In this document: one piece after another, positions 25,622-33,975 of the stretch | Layout: each line of letters begins with the position of its first letter | Numbering within the stretch: position 1 is the first letter of the stretch | NCBI GenBank assembly: GCA_963794415.1 | Contig: CAWCDI010000004.1 | Coordinates: 406,926-470,925, forward strand | From: CAVPTL01 sp963794415 | GTDB lineage: Bacteria > Actinomycetota > Thermoleophilia > Gaiellales > JAICJC01 | DNA length: 64,000 nt | Direction of reading: 5' to 3' | The notes under the pieces: generated by a model | What the model was told of the DNA's origin: nothing | Database searches by the model: none | Seen by the model: only the letters and a program-made list of their open reading frames with translations | Made by a program: the position numbers and the translations under genes

Positions 25622-26610
25622 GAGGACTGCTCCCTGTCGATGGTGACTCCGGTTCGCTTCGCGTCGCGCTCGGCGGCCTCGATGGGCTGCAGCAGCTTGT
25701 GCAGCTTGCGTACCTCGTCAAGCTTCTTCGCCCGGTGGGGCTTGAACGGATTGGGCACCTTGCCCGACTTGGCCATCTGCATGGCGAACTTGATGTCCAT
25801 CGCCTGCTTCGGCGAGGTGTACGGCACCAGAGCGGTCTCCAGCAGGTAGCCGGTCATGCGCGTCGAGACGTCGAACACCTGCGCATGGCGGGCACCGCCG
25901 TCGGAGAGCATGCCCTCGGAGTAGATCTCGGCGCCCACCTTGGCGATGGCATCGCGCGGATCGACGCCCTTGGGGCAGCGCTGGTTGCAGAAGTAGCAGC
26001 GGGTGCAGTCCCACACGCCGTGCGGCCCGTTGAGCGTCTTCAGCCGCTCCTTGCGGCCGCGGTCGCGGACGTCGCCGACGAACCGGGCGGCCTTCGCGAG
26101 CGCCGCAGGGCCGAGGAAGTCGGGATCGACCTCCATCGAGTTGCACTCAGAGACGCAGCAGCCACACTGGATGCAGAGCGCCTCCTTGAAGATGCGGTCG
26201 AGCTCCTCCTGCTGGATGCGCCACTCCTTCACCGGCGGATCGTCGTCCTCCACCAGATACGGCTTCACCGCGCGGAACTTCTCCCAGAACGGCCCCATGT
26301 CCACCACGAGATCCTTGATGACCGGGAGGTTTCCCATCGGCGAGATCTCGGGGATCTCGCCCGCCTCGACCACCGGCAGCATGGGCGTCTTGCAGGCCAG
26401 CACTGCGGCGCCGTTCATGCGCATGCCGCACGATCCGCACACCGCCATCCGGCAGCTCTTGCGATACGTCAGCGAGCCGTCCTGATCGTCCTTGATCAGG
26501 TCGAGGCAGTCGAGCAGCGTCGCGGTCTCGGGGGCCTCGACGGTGAACTGGTCGATGCCGGTCTCGCCGGTGTCGGGGTTGCTGCGGTGGATCTTGAGAG
26601 TGACTTGCAT
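25618..26610 (-). CDS. sdhB: succinate dehydrogenase/fumarate reductase iron-sulfur subunit
   Basis: A 330-residue iron-sulfur subunit. The N-terminal ferredoxin domain binds a 2Fe-2S centre (CRMAVCGSCGMRMNG plus a later Cys in VLACKTP). The C-terminal domain carries the cluster motifs CIQCGCCVSECNS and CTRCYFCNQRCPKGVDP. The protein is about 80 residues longer than E. coli SdhB because of a basic C-terminal extension. TAGGAG stands four bases before the ATG. It overlaps the HdrB-like gene and lies seven bases after sdhA. Confidence 0.93.
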   Translation of the reverse strand: MQVTLKIHRSNPDTGETGIDQFTVEAPETATLLDCLDLIKDDQDGSLTYRKSCRMAVCGSCGMRMNGAAVLACKTPMLPVVEAGEIPEISPMGNLPVIKDLVVDMGPFWEKFRAVKPYLVEDDDPPVKEWRIQQEELDRIFKEALCIQCGCCVSECNSMEVDPDFLGPAALAKAARFVGDVRDRGRKERLKTLNGPHGVWDCTRCYFCNQRCPKGVDPRDAIAKVGAEIYSEGMLSDGGARHAQVFDVSTRMTGYLLETALVPYTSPKQAMDIKFAMQMAKSGKVPNPFKPHRAKKLDEVRKLHKLLQPIEAAERDAKRTGVTIDREQSS

Positions 26611-26617
26611 GAGGCTC

Positions 26618-28300
26618 CTAGTAGCTGCGGACAGCCGGCTGGTGCTCGGTGATGGTGACGTCCTTGTAGTCGAGCTTGACCTGGCCGTCGTCGTGCCACG
26701 CCAGGGTGTGGCGCAGCCAGTTCTCGTCGTCGCGCTCGGGGAAGTCGAGGCGGCTGTGCGCGCCGCGGCTCTCGGTGCGGGCGATGGCGCCGGTGACCAG
26801 GCAGTCGGCCATCTGGAGCATCGCGCCCAGCTCGATGGCCTGGATCAGGTCGGAGTTGAACGTGGTGCCCTTGTCCTGCACGATGATGCCGCGTGCGTAG
26901 CGCTCGCGGAGCGCATCGACCCCGGCCTTGCAGGCCTCGAGCTTCTCGGCCGTGCGAAAGATGCCGGCGTTGTCGTACATGGTGTCGGCAAGCTCCTGGC
27001 GGATGGCGCGCGGGCGCTCGCCGTCGAAGTTGTAGAGCATCTCGCGGATGCGCTGCTCGCCCTCGCGCACGGCGGTGGGCGAGTACACGGAGGCGACGCT
27101 CAGCTCGCGCACGTCCTGCGCTGCGGTGGCGCCGGAGCGGCGGCCGAAGACGATGGTCTCGAGCAGCGAGTTGCCGCCGAGCCGGTTGGCGCCGTGTACC
27201 GAGACGCACGCGCACTCGCCCGCGGCGTAGAGGCCGGGCATGATGGTGCGGCCGTCGAGGTCGGTGTCGATGCCGCCCATGTGGTAGTGGCTTCCGGGGC
27301 GCACCGGGATGGGCTCCTCGATGGGATCCACGCCGGCGTAGTCCATCGCCAGCTCGCGGGAGCCGTGCAGCCGCTCGTTGATGCGCTTGGCGCCGAGGTG
27401 GGTGAGATCCAGAAGGACGCAGCCGTCAACGCCGCGGCCCTCGTCGATCTCGGTCTGCTCGGAGCGCGACACCACGTCGCGGGAGGCGAGCTCCACCGCG
27501 TTGGGCGCGTAGTTGAACATGAACCGCTCGCCCTCAGCGTTTCGCAGATACCCGCCCTCACCGCGGCAGCCCTCGGTGATGAGCACGCCGTTTGCCTTCA
27601 GCGTGGTGGGGTGGAACTGCATGAACTCCATGTCCTTCAGCGGCACGCCGGCCCGCCAGGCCATCGACATGCCGTCGCCCGTGCAGGCGTAGGCGTTGGT
27701 GGTGCCGCGGTAGATGCGCCCGAGGCCGCCGGTGGCCAGGATGACCGCCTTGGCCTCGACGCCCTGCACGCCGCCGCGCACGAGATCCCATGCGGTGAGC
27801 CCGACGCAGCGCTCGCCGTCGGTCACCAGGTCGAGCGCGAACCACTCCTCGTAGACGGTGACGCCGCTCTTGACCAGCTGCTCGTAGAGCACGTGCAGGA
27901 GGACGTGGCCGGTGATGTCGGCGGCGTAGCAGGTGCGCGGCGCACCGCCCGCGCCGAACGGCCGCTGGGCGATCTTGCCGTCGTCGGTGCGCGAGAAGAT
28001 GGCGCCCATGTGCTCGAGCTCGTAGATGTCGCCCGGGCCCTCCTCGCACATGACCGCGATCGCGTCCTGGTCACCGAGGTAGTCGGAGCCCTTGACGGTG
28101 AAGAAGGTGTGGTTCTCGGGCGAGTCCTCGCCGGCGTTTCCGAGGGCCGCGTTGATGCCGCCCTCGGCGGCTCCGGAATGGCTGCGGGTGGGATGCAGCT
28201 TCGAGACGACGCCGACGTCAGCTCCGTACCGGGCTGCCTCGATCGCGGCCCGCATGCCTGCGAGCCCGGCGCCTACAACCACCACGTCGTGACGAACCAT
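26618..28300 (-). CDS. sdhA: succinate dehydrogenase/fumarate reductase flavoprotein subunit
   Basis: A 560-residue flavoprotein. FAD-binding GAGLAGMRAAIEAARYG at the N-terminus, the covalent-FAD region THSGAAEGG-like (TRSHSGAAEGGINAALGN, with the histidine that usually links FAD), the substrate loop QFHPTTLKANGVLITEGCRGEGG, catalytic HYHMGGIDTD, and GANRLGGNSLLETIVFGRRSG are all present. GGAGGTGG precedes the ATG, a near-perfect ribosome site. It is the first gene of sdhA-sdhB-sdhE and is divergent from pckA across 174 bp. It links the TCA cycle to the quinone pool at the cytoplasmic face of the membrane. Confidence 0.96.
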   Translation of the reverse strand: MVRHDVVVVGAGLAGMRAAIEAARYGADVGVVSKLHPTRSHSGAAEGGINAALGNAGEDSPENHTFFTVKGSDYLGDQDAIAVMCEEGPGDIYELEHMGAIFSRTDDGKIAQRPFGAGGAPRTCYAADITGHVLLHVLYEQLVKSGVTVYEEWFALDLVTDGERCVGLTAWDLVRGGVQGVEAKAVILATGGLGRIYRGTTNAYACTGDGMSMAWRAGVPLKDMEFMQFHPTTLKANGVLITEGCRGEGGYLRNAEGERFMFNYAPNAVELASRDVVSRSEQTEIDEGRGVDGCVLLDLTHLGAKRINERLHGSRELAMDYAGVDPIEEPIPVRPGSHYHMGGIDTDLDGRTIMPGLYAAGECACVSVHGANRLGGNSLLETIVFGRRSGATAAQDVRELSVASVYSPTAVREGEQRIREMLYNFDGERPRAIRQELADTMYDNAGIFRTAEKLEACKAGVDALRERYARGIIVQDKGTTFNSDLIQAIELGAMLQMADCLVTGAIARTESRGAHSRLDFPERDDENWLRHTLAWHDDGQVKLDYKDVTITEHQPAVRSY

Positions 28301-28474
28301 TCCACCTCCGTGAAGTACAGCGCACACGCGCCCGAACGGAGCCTACCAAGGAGGGTTGGACGTCGCCGCAGACGGGACTTTGTAACACCCGCGAACCGGC
28401 GCCCGCCGGTACATTGTGGAGTAGACTCGCAATCGGTTGTGGGTCCGCACAAATCGTTGAACGGGGGAGTTCCC
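28301..28474. promoter_or_regulatory. divergent intergenic region between sdhA and pckA
   Basis: This 174-bp region must hold both promoters. It contains GC palindromic stretches (GGCGCCCGCC around 28402-28411) and the hexamer TAGACT upstream of pckA, but no convincing -35/-10 pair. No small gene is evident. Confidence 0.4.
28463..28469 (+). promoter_or_regulatory. ribosome binding site selecting a TTG start for pckA
   Basis: GGGGGAG lies five bases before the TTG at 28475 but 14 bases before the ATG at 28484, so TTG is the better start. Confidence 0.65.
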
Positions 28475-30022
28475 TTGGCGAAGATGGTGTTTGCTCTGCC
28501 GGAGGCACGCAGCGTTGCGAGCAGCCTCCCGCAATCAGAGCTTCATGCGCTGACCGCGGAGCAGGAGACCGCACGGGTCACCGAGTACGGCGCGGTCAAC
28601 ATCCAGACGCAGGTGCTGGCGCGCTCCAAGGGCTCGACGTACATCGTCTCGGACGATCCCGAGAGCGAGCCGCACCAGGCCATCGACCGCGCGGAGTGGG
28701 ATCGCGTGTCCGCCGCGCAGGACGCATTCATCGCCGAGCAGGACATGGTGCAGGTCGACGGCTACATCGGCAATGACCCCGACCGGCGCGTGCCCGCGCG
28801 GCTCTACATCGAGCGGCGCAACGTGAACATCGCCGGGATGCAGGACGTCCTCTACTTCCACGACGACGCCGACACCGCCTTCGAGCCCGAGCTGGTCGTG
28901 ATCTACACGCCAAACCTCGCAGTGCCCGGATACCCGGACGACCGGCTGATCGCCGTCAACCTCGATCTCAACGTCACGCGCGTGTTCAACTCCGACTACT
29001 TCGGTGAGTCGAAGAAGGGCGGGCTGCGGATGTGGAACAAGCTCGTGTACGACCGCGGCGGCCTCGCACTGCATGCGGGCTGCAAGGTGATCCCCACCGA
29101 CTCGGGGACGAAGACCGGCCTCATCGTCGGCCTCTCCGGCACCGGGAAGACCACCACCACGTTCACGCGCCAGAACGGCTCGCTGCCGGTGCAGGACGAC
29201 TTCGTGGCGTGGTGGCCCGACGGCCGCGTGTCGGCCACCGAGGCCGGCTGCTTCGCCAAGACGTTTGCGCTCAGCACCAAGGATGAGCCCACCATCCACG
29301 GCGCGGTCACCAAGCCCGAGGCCTACCTCGAGAACGTGTCCATGGACGAGTCCGGCAAGGTCGACTTCTTCGACGAGAGCTACACGAAGAACGGCCGGGC
29401 GGTGTTCTCGTTCGACGTGATCGAGGCCGCCGACGCCAATGCCATCGACGCGGCCGACTTCCTGCTGGTGCTCAACAAGAACGAGAACGTGATTCCCGCG
29501 GTCGCCAAGATGGAGGGCCCGCAGGCTGCGGCGTTCTTCATGCTCGGCGAGACCACGGGCACCGCGGCCGGCGGCAGCGACGAGGAGGGCAAGTTCCTGC
29601 GGGTGCCGGGCACCAACCCGTTCTTCCCGATGCACCACGACAACCAGGGCAACCGGTTCCTCGAGCTGCTCGAGAAGAACCCCATCGACGTCTACGTGAT
29701 GAACACCGGCCGCGTGGGCGGCGGGCCTGACGTAGATGGGTCGAAGAAGGTCAAGATCCCGCACTCCTCCGCCATCGTGAAGGCGATCGCCGAGGGCACC
29801 ATCGAGTGGGAGACCGACCCCGACTTCGGCTACAAGGTGGCGGCGAGCATCCCCGGGATCGACGCGTCCGACATCGACCTCCTGCAGCCGCGCCGGCTGT
29901 ACGAGGCCACGGGACGGGCGGATGAGTACGCCGAGCGCGTGCAGAAGCTCAAGTCCGAGCGGGCCGAGTTCCTGTCGCAGTTCCCGAGCCTGTCCAAAGA
30001 GATCGTGGACTCGGTGAAGTAG
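28475..30022 (+). CDS. pckA: phosphoenolpyruvate carboxykinase (ATP)
   Basis: A 515-residue ATP-type PEP carboxykinase, converting oxaloacetate to PEP for gluconeogenesis. The kinase-1a/P-loop GLSGTGKTTTTF and the kinase-2 and metal-site region DDFVAWWPDGRVSATEAGCF are clear, as is YFGESKKGGLRMWNK, the family's substrate/Mn site. TTG is used as the start on the strength of GGGGGAG five bases upstream. It is divergent from the succinate dehydrogenase operon and followed immediately by a small gene. Being ATP-dependent is unusual for actinobacteria, which more often carry the GTP enzyme. Confidence 0.93.
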   Translation: MAKMVFALPEARSVASSLPQSELHALTAEQETARVTEYGAVNIQTQVLARSKGSTYIVSDDPESEPHQAIDRAEWDRVSAAQDAFIAEQDMVQVDGYIGNDPDRRVPARLYIERRNVNIAGMQDVLYFHDDADTAFEPELVVIYTPNLAVPGYPDDRLIAVNLDLNVTRVFNSDYFGESKKGGLRMWNKLVYDRGGLALHAGCKVIPTDSGTKTGLIVGLSGTGKTTTTFTRQNGSLPVQDDFVAWWPDGRVSATEAGCFAKTFALSTKDEPTIHGAVTKPEAYLENVSMDESGKVDFFDESYTKNGRAVFSFDVIEAADANAIDAADFLLVLNKNENVIPAVAKMEGPQAAAFFMLGETTGTAAGGSDEEGKFLRVPGTNPFFPMHHDNQGNRFLELLEKNPIDVYVMNTGRVGGGPDVDGSKKVKIPHSSAIVKAIAEGTIEWETDPDFGYKVAASIPGIDASDIDLLQPRRLYEATGRADEYAERVQKLKSERAEFLSQFPSLSKEIVDSVK

Positions 30023-30334
30023 GTGCCGCCGAGCGAGACCAAGGTCGAGGTACAGCGCACCGCGCGCAAGTTCGAGGGCGTGGTGAACGCGCACGATCTC
30101 GCACGGGCGCGGGACAACTTCTCCGAGGAGTTCGCCGAGCGCGACAACGACCTGGGGCCGCGGCTCGAGAAGACCGACCGTGCCGAGCTGATCGGCACGG
30201 TTGCGACGCGCACGCTCTTCCAGCTGCACTTCACCGACGGCGAGATGAACGTGGTCGAGCTGCTCTGGCGCGACTACGAGGGCACGTACCAGATCCACGA
30301 CTGCCGGGTCTTCACGCTGCTTCCCGGCATCTGA
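30023..30334 (+). CDS. small conserved protein of unknown function
   Basis: A 103-residue soluble protein starting with GTG directly after the pckA stop, so probably co-translated with it. It has a charged helical first half (RKFEGVVNAHDLARARDNFSEEFAERDND) and a beta-rich second half (TRTLFQLHFTDGEMNVVELLWRDYEGTYQIHDCRVFTL), a layout that resembles a small NTF2-like fold but is not recognisable by motif. No membrane segment or cysteine motif. Confidence 0.5.
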   Translation: MPPSETKVEVQRTARKFEGVVNAHDLARARDNFSEEFAERDNDLGPRLEKTDRAELIGTVATRTLFQLHFTDGEMNVVELLWRDYEGTYQIHDCRVFTLLPGI

Positions 30335-30343
30335 GAAAATAAC

Positions 30344-30375
30344 CGGGAAACCCGCACCAGAAGAGGATTTTCCCG
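30344..30375. terminator. possible hairpin between pckA unit and ku
   Basis: CGGGAAA (30344-30350) and TTTCCCG (30369-30375) form a 7-bp stem with an 18-base loop in an AT-richer gap. It could end the pckA transcript or be an operator for ku; the long loop makes either weak. Confidence 0.25.
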
Positions 30376-30427
30376 AGTTTCGGGGTATCGTTAAGCCCTA
30401 CTAGCGGCAAGGCGAGGAATACACGCG

Positions 30428-31333
30428 ATGGCACCCCCACGAGCGATCTGGACCGGCAGCATCTCCTTCGGGCTGGTGAATGCGCCCGTGCGCATGTACA
30501 CGGCGACGAGCGAGAAGACGCTTCGGTTCAACCAGCTGCACCAGGCCGACGGCGGCCGGATCGGCTACCAGAAGGTCTGCAAGATCGACGACAAGGTCGT
30601 CTCCAACGACGAGATCGTGCGCGCGTTCGACGTGGGCGGCGGCCAGTTCGTGGAGGTCACCGAGGAGGACTTCGCCTCGGCTGCCGAGACGGCCAACCGG
30701 GTGATCACCATCCACGACTTCGTCCCGTCCGACCAGATCGACCCCATCTACTTCGAGAAGACCTACTACCTCGGGCCGCAGGAGGGTGCCGGCGAGACCA
30801 TCTACGCGCTGCTCGCCCAGGCGATGGAGAAGTCGGGACTCTCGGCGGTCGCGACCTACGTGCATCACGATCGGGAGCATCTCGGCTGCCTGCGCATCCG
30901 CGACGGCGTGATCACGCTCGAGCGCATGTACTTCGCCGACGAGATCCGCGCCCCCGACGGCATCGCCCCGGCCGGTGCGAAGGTCGATGAGAAGCAGCTG
31001 GCGATGGCCAACGATCTGATCGGCGCCTACACCGGAGACTTCGATCCGTCGCAGTACAAGGACACCTACCGCGAGAAGCTGATGGCGGTGATCGAGGCCA
31101 AGAAGAACGGCGAGACCGTCACGGCCAAGGAGGGCGAGAAGCAGGCTGCACCGCCCGACCTGATGGCGGCGCTCAGTGCTTCGCTCGATCAGGCGCGCGA
31201 CACGCGCGCAGCCCGGCCAAAGGCGGCGGCAAAGCCGAAGGCCGCGCCGAAGCGCGCCAAGGCGGCAGCGGGAGCCACGGCCACGAAGACCAAGCCCCCC
31301 GCCCGTAAGGCCCGTCCGAAAGCGGACGGATAA
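30428..31333 (+). CDS. ku: non-homologous end joining protein Ku
   Basis: A 301-residue bacterial Ku that binds DNA ends as a homodimer. The start is characteristic (RAIWTGSISFGLVNAPVRMYTAT) and the core beta-barrel and bridge region follow (YLGPQEGAGETIYALLAQAMEKSGLSAVA). The C-terminal ~60 residues are a Lys/Ala/Pro-rich tail (RPKAAAKPKAAPKRAKAAAG), as in many actinobacterial Ku proteins, likely to bind DNA. It is convergent with ligD, with two copies of the palindromic repeat between them. Together they supply the two-component bacterial NHEJ system. Confidence 0.96.
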   Translation: MAPPRAIWTGSISFGLVNAPVRMYTATSEKTLRFNQLHQADGGRIGYQKVCKIDDKVVSNDEIVRAFDVGGGQFVEVTEEDFASAAETANRVITIHDFVPSDQIDPIYFEKTYYLGPQEGAGETIYALLAQAMEKSGLSAVATYVHHDREHLGCLRIRDGVITLERMYFADEIRAPDGIAPAGAKVDEKQLAMANDLIGAYTGDFDPSQYKDTYREKLMAVIEAKKNGETVTAKEGEKQAAPPDLMAALSASLDQARDTRAARPKAAAKPKAAPKRAKAAAGATATKTKPPARKARPKADG

Positions 31334-31352
31334 GCACCTCGCACGCTCGCCG

Positions 31353-31385
31353 GTGAATCAACGGTGCCAGGCACCGTTGATTCAC
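31353..31385. repeat. 33-bp palindromic repeat, copy 2 (perfect)
   Basis: Sixteen-base arms, GTGAATCAACGGTGCC and its exact complement, flank a single A, giving a perfect 33-bp palindrome. A partial right arm (CGTTGATTCAC, 31386-31396) is repeated directly after it. It lies 19 bases after the ku stop. Confidence 0.9.
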
Positions 31386-31463
31386 CGTTGATTCACGCCC
31401 CTCCGGCGGCCTGGCAGTCCGATCCTGCCGATTTCGCTCCCCATCAGCGTTTGCGGGCCGTCC

Positions 31464-31496
31464 GTGAATCGCTGGTGCCTGGCACCGTTGATTCAC
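31464..31496. repeat. 33-bp palindromic repeat, copy 3
   Basis: GTGAATCGCTGGTGCC-T-GGCACCGTTGATTCAC; the right arm is identical to copy 2 and 13 of 16 positions pair. It lies 15 bases before the ligD stop, 78 bp from copy 2. Confidence 0.88.
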
Positions 31497-31511
31497 GCCC
31501 CGCGAGCACGG

Positions 31512-33251
31512 CTAGATCCGGGGTAGCCGCTGCCGCGACGAGAGCACCGGCCCATATGTGTCGCCTCGCGTGCGCAACCGCTCGGCCACCACGTCCATCG
31601 TGAAGTCGGCAAGCCGCAGATCGGGCCCCACCTCATCCCACGAGAGCGGCGCGGAGACCGTCGCTCCCGGCACCGGCCGCACCGAGTAGACCGTGGCGGT
31701 CGTGCGGCCGTACCCGTTCTGGTTGGCGTCGATCAGCACGCCGTGGCGGCGTGAGCGCTGCCACTCGGTGGTGACCAGCTCGGGCGCGACCTGCGCCAGG
31801 GCACGAGCGACGGCGTGGGCAAAGTCGCGCACCAGCTCCTGGTCGTAGCGCCGCGCGATCGGCACCAGCACGTGCAGACCGCGGGAGCCAGACGTCTTGG
31901 GCCAGCCTTCCAGATCGAGCGACTGCAGCGCCTGGCGCAGCAGCAGCGCGACCTGCACGACGGTCTCGAACTCCGTGCCCTCGGCCGGGTCGAGGTCGAA
32001 CACCACCCAGTCGGGCCGGTCGGGCCGGTCGGCGCGCGCACTCCACGCGTTCATGTCGATGCAGCCCATGTTCACCATCCACGCGAGCGCCTCGGCCGAG
32101 TCCACCAGCGGGAAGAGGATGTCCTCCTGCTGCGACCTGCCGATCCACTCCGGCATGTGCGACGGCGCCTGCTTCTGGAAGAACGGCTGCGCGTGGATGC
32201 CGTCGGGGAACCGCTTCATCGTGAACGGCCGGTCTCGCAAGTGCTCCACCAGCGCGGGCGCGACCGCCAGGTAATAGTCGATCAATGCCGACTTGGTGAT
32301 GCCGAGCTCGGGAAAGAAGACCTTGTCGGGGTTGGTGGGCTTGAAGCGAGTGAGCGTGGCGGGGGGCGGCTGCGGCGCAGCGTCCTCGAGGCGCACGTAG
32401 ACCGGCGCGCGCAGCCGTCCGGCAGCGGTGCGCTCGGCGTACTCCACCTCGCAGCTCAGCACGGGCGTGACCCACGTCACCCTGCCGGGCCTCGTGCGAA
32501 CGACGTTCTTCGCAGCCTGAGCCAGCGGCTCCAGCCGGGCGAGCAGCCGCTCCACCTCGTCACCCGAGAAGCCGGTGCCCACGTCGCCGCGCCACTCGAG
32601 ACCGCCGGCCGTCCGCTCGGCCAGCACCAGCGCCCCGAACGACGATCGCGATCCCGTGCCCGCGGTGTAGCCGGCGATCACGAAGCTGTCGCGCTGCTTC
32701 AGCTTCAGCTTGAGCCACTCCTTGCTGCGCTGGCCCGGCCGGTACACCGATCGCGGGCGCTTCATCATCACGCCCTCGAGGCCCATCTGCTTCGCCTGCT
32801 CGAGCAGGGCCGCCCCATCGTCGTAGGAGTGCGAGACCCGCACGACCGGGCCTGCAGTCACCACCTCGGACAGAAGCGCGCGCCGCTCCGAGAGCGGGAG
32901 CCCCGTCACATCGCGCCCTTCCAGCTCGAGCAGGTCGAAGCAGAAGAACACGAGCGTGCCCTCCCCCGACTGCAGCAGCGAGAACCGCGAGCGGCCCTGG
33001 TCGTCGAGCGCACACACCTCGCCGTCGAGCACGCACGGCGCCTCCACGGCCGCCGGGAGCGCAGCCGCCACCTCACCGAAGCGCTCGGAGTAGTCCTGGC
33101 CGCGCCGGCTCCAGAGGTGCACGGGCGGCTCACGCAGGTCGGCGATGATCCGGTAGCCGTCGAGCTTCAGCTCATACGTCCAGCCGTCGCCGCCGGGCAG
33201 CCGGTCGGTGGCCGAGGCGAGCATTGGTTTGATGGGTGACGGGTCTGCCAT
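31512..33251 (-). CDS. ligD: LigD-type NHEJ DNA ligase (ligase-polymerase, no nuclease domain)
   Basis: A 579-residue ligase-polymerase. The N-terminal half is an ATP-dependent DNA ligase with motif I ELKLDGYRII (catalytic Lys near residue 28), CVLDGEVCALD, and the later VMMKRPRSVYRPGQRSKEWLKLK. The C-terminal half is the LigD polymerase/primase domain (TLTRFKPTNPDKVFFPE, FDLDPAEGTEFETVVQ with the metal-binding DLD, SGSRGLHVLVPI). Order is ligase then polymerase, the reverse of mycobacterial LigD, and the 3'-phosphoesterase domain is missing. The ATG at 33249-33251 is chosen over longer forms; GCAGGAAA is upstream. Works with the adjacent Ku. Confidence 0.93.
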   Translation of the reverse strand: MADPSPIKPMLASATDRLPGGDGWTYELKLDGYRIIADLREPPVHLWSRRGQDYSERFGEVAAALPAAVEAPCVLDGEVCALDDQGRSRFSLLQSGEGTLVFFCFDLLELEGRDVTGLPLSERRALLSEVVTAGPVVRVSHSYDDGAALLEQAKQMGLEGVMMKRPRSVYRPGQRSKEWLKLKLKQRDSFVIAGYTAGTGSRSSFGALVLAERTAGGLEWRGDVGTGFSGDEVERLLARLEPLAQAAKNVVRTRPGRVTWVTPVLSCEVEYAERTAAGRLRAPVYVRLEDAAPQPPPATLTRFKPTNPDKVFFPELGITKSALIDYYLAVAPALVEHLRDRPFTMKRFPDGIHAQPFFQKQAPSHMPEWIGRSQQEDILFPLVDSAEALAWMVNMGCIDMNAWSARADRPDRPDWVVFDLDPAEGTEFETVVQVALLLRQALQSLDLEGWPKTSGSRGLHVLVPIARRYDQELVRDFAHAVARALAQVAPELVTTEWQRSRRHGVLIDANQNGYGRTTATVYSVRPVPGATVSAPLSWDEVGPDLRLADFTMDVVAERLRTRGDTYGPVLSSRQRLPRI

Positions 33252-33279
33252 GGTTTCCTGCGATGCTAACCCCTCGCAG

Positions 33280-33771
33280 ATGACCATCCGCGACCGCATC
33301 ATCGGAGAGCTCGTGGCTCTGGCCCCCCTGAACGTGGCGGATGCCCCTGCGTGGGAGGGCTGGCTGAGCGACCCCGAGACCACTCGGTACCTCTACGGGC
33401 GCCGCGGCGCGCCCGAGGTGCCACCGACGCTCACCGAGATGATCGAGTGGGGCCGGCGGATGCTCGCCGACCCGTGGCGGATGGCGGTGGGGCTCGAGGC
33501 GCGCGACGGCACCGTCATCGGAAACGCCCGGCTCACGCCGCACGGGCCGCGCCGCGCGCGGTTCTCGATCGTGATCGGGAGCGCCGCGCACCGCGGGAGG
33601 GGCCTCGGCACCGAGGCGACGAGGCTGGTGTCCCAGCTCGGATTCGAGCGGATGGATCTGCGCGAGATCGTGCTCGACGTGGATCCGCGCAACGAGCCGG
33701 CCCGCCGGGCCTACCTTACCGCGGGCTTCACTCCCGGCCGCGGCGACTCGATGACCCTGCGCCGTGAATAA
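33280..33771 (+). CDS. GNAT family N-acetyltransferase
   Basis: A 163-residue RimJ/RimL-like acetyltransferase. The opening LVALAPLNVADAPAWEGWLSDPETTRYL is typical of the group; the acetyl-CoA loop is SAAHRGRGLGTEATRLV (R/Q-x-x-G-x-G) and the last strand region is DPRNEPARRAYLTAGFTPGRG. Such enzymes acetylate N-termini, aminoglycosides or small amines; the substrate is unknown. The ATG at 33280 leaves 28 bp to the divergent ligD. The TAA stop lies inside palindromic repeat copy 4. Confidence 0.87.
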   Translation: MTIRDRIIGELVALAPLNVADAPAWEGWLSDPETTRYLYGRRGAPEVPPTLTEMIEWGRRMLADPWRMAVGLEARDGTVIGNARLTPHGPRRARFSIVIGSAAHRGRGLGTEATRLVSQLGFERMDLREIVLDVDPRNEPARRAYLTAGFTPGRGDSMTLRRE

Positions 33772-33796
33772 CCGGTGCCTGGCACCGTCTATTCAC
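33764..33796. repeat. 33-bp palindromic repeat, copy 4
   Basis: GTGAATAACCGGTGCC-T-GGCACCGTCTATTCAC; 14 of 16 arm positions pair. It supplies the TAA of the acetyltransferase gene (33769-33771) and the TGA of the convergent 60-residue gene (33793-33795). Confidence 0.88.
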
Positions 33797-33975
33797 TCGG
33801 TGTCGGCGGGGGGAGGCTGGGCTGCCGGCGCGTCCGCCCCGTAGTCGGCCTCGAGCTCTTCCGAGAGCCGGCCCGAGCCGGTCTCGGGAGACGTATCGTT
33901 CGGGGCGTGGCCCGAGCCCACCATCTTGGCATTACGCCTGGTGAGGGTGTCCATCCACCGCTCGAGAAATCCCAT
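33793..33975 (-). CDS. small acidic protein downstream of citrate synthase
   Basis: A 60-residue hydrophilic protein of unknown function (MGFLERWMDTLTRRNAKMVG start, then a disordered acidic, proline-rich tail ending QPPPADTE). Its ATG overlaps the citrate synthase stop (TGATG), so it is translated with gltA. No motif is recognised. The stop lies inside palindromic repeat copy 4, so the last residues are encoded by the repeat. Confidence 0.5.
   Translation of the reverse strand: MGFLERWMDTLTRRNAKMVGSGHAPNDTSPETGSGRLSEELEADYGADAPAAQPPPADTE

Noticed and set aside
26492..30022. A 1176-codon plus-strand open frame covering the sdhA region
   Set aside because: Its first 660 codons are antisense to sdhB/sdhA and of biased composition; only the final part, pckA, is real. 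High GC makes long antisense frames common here.
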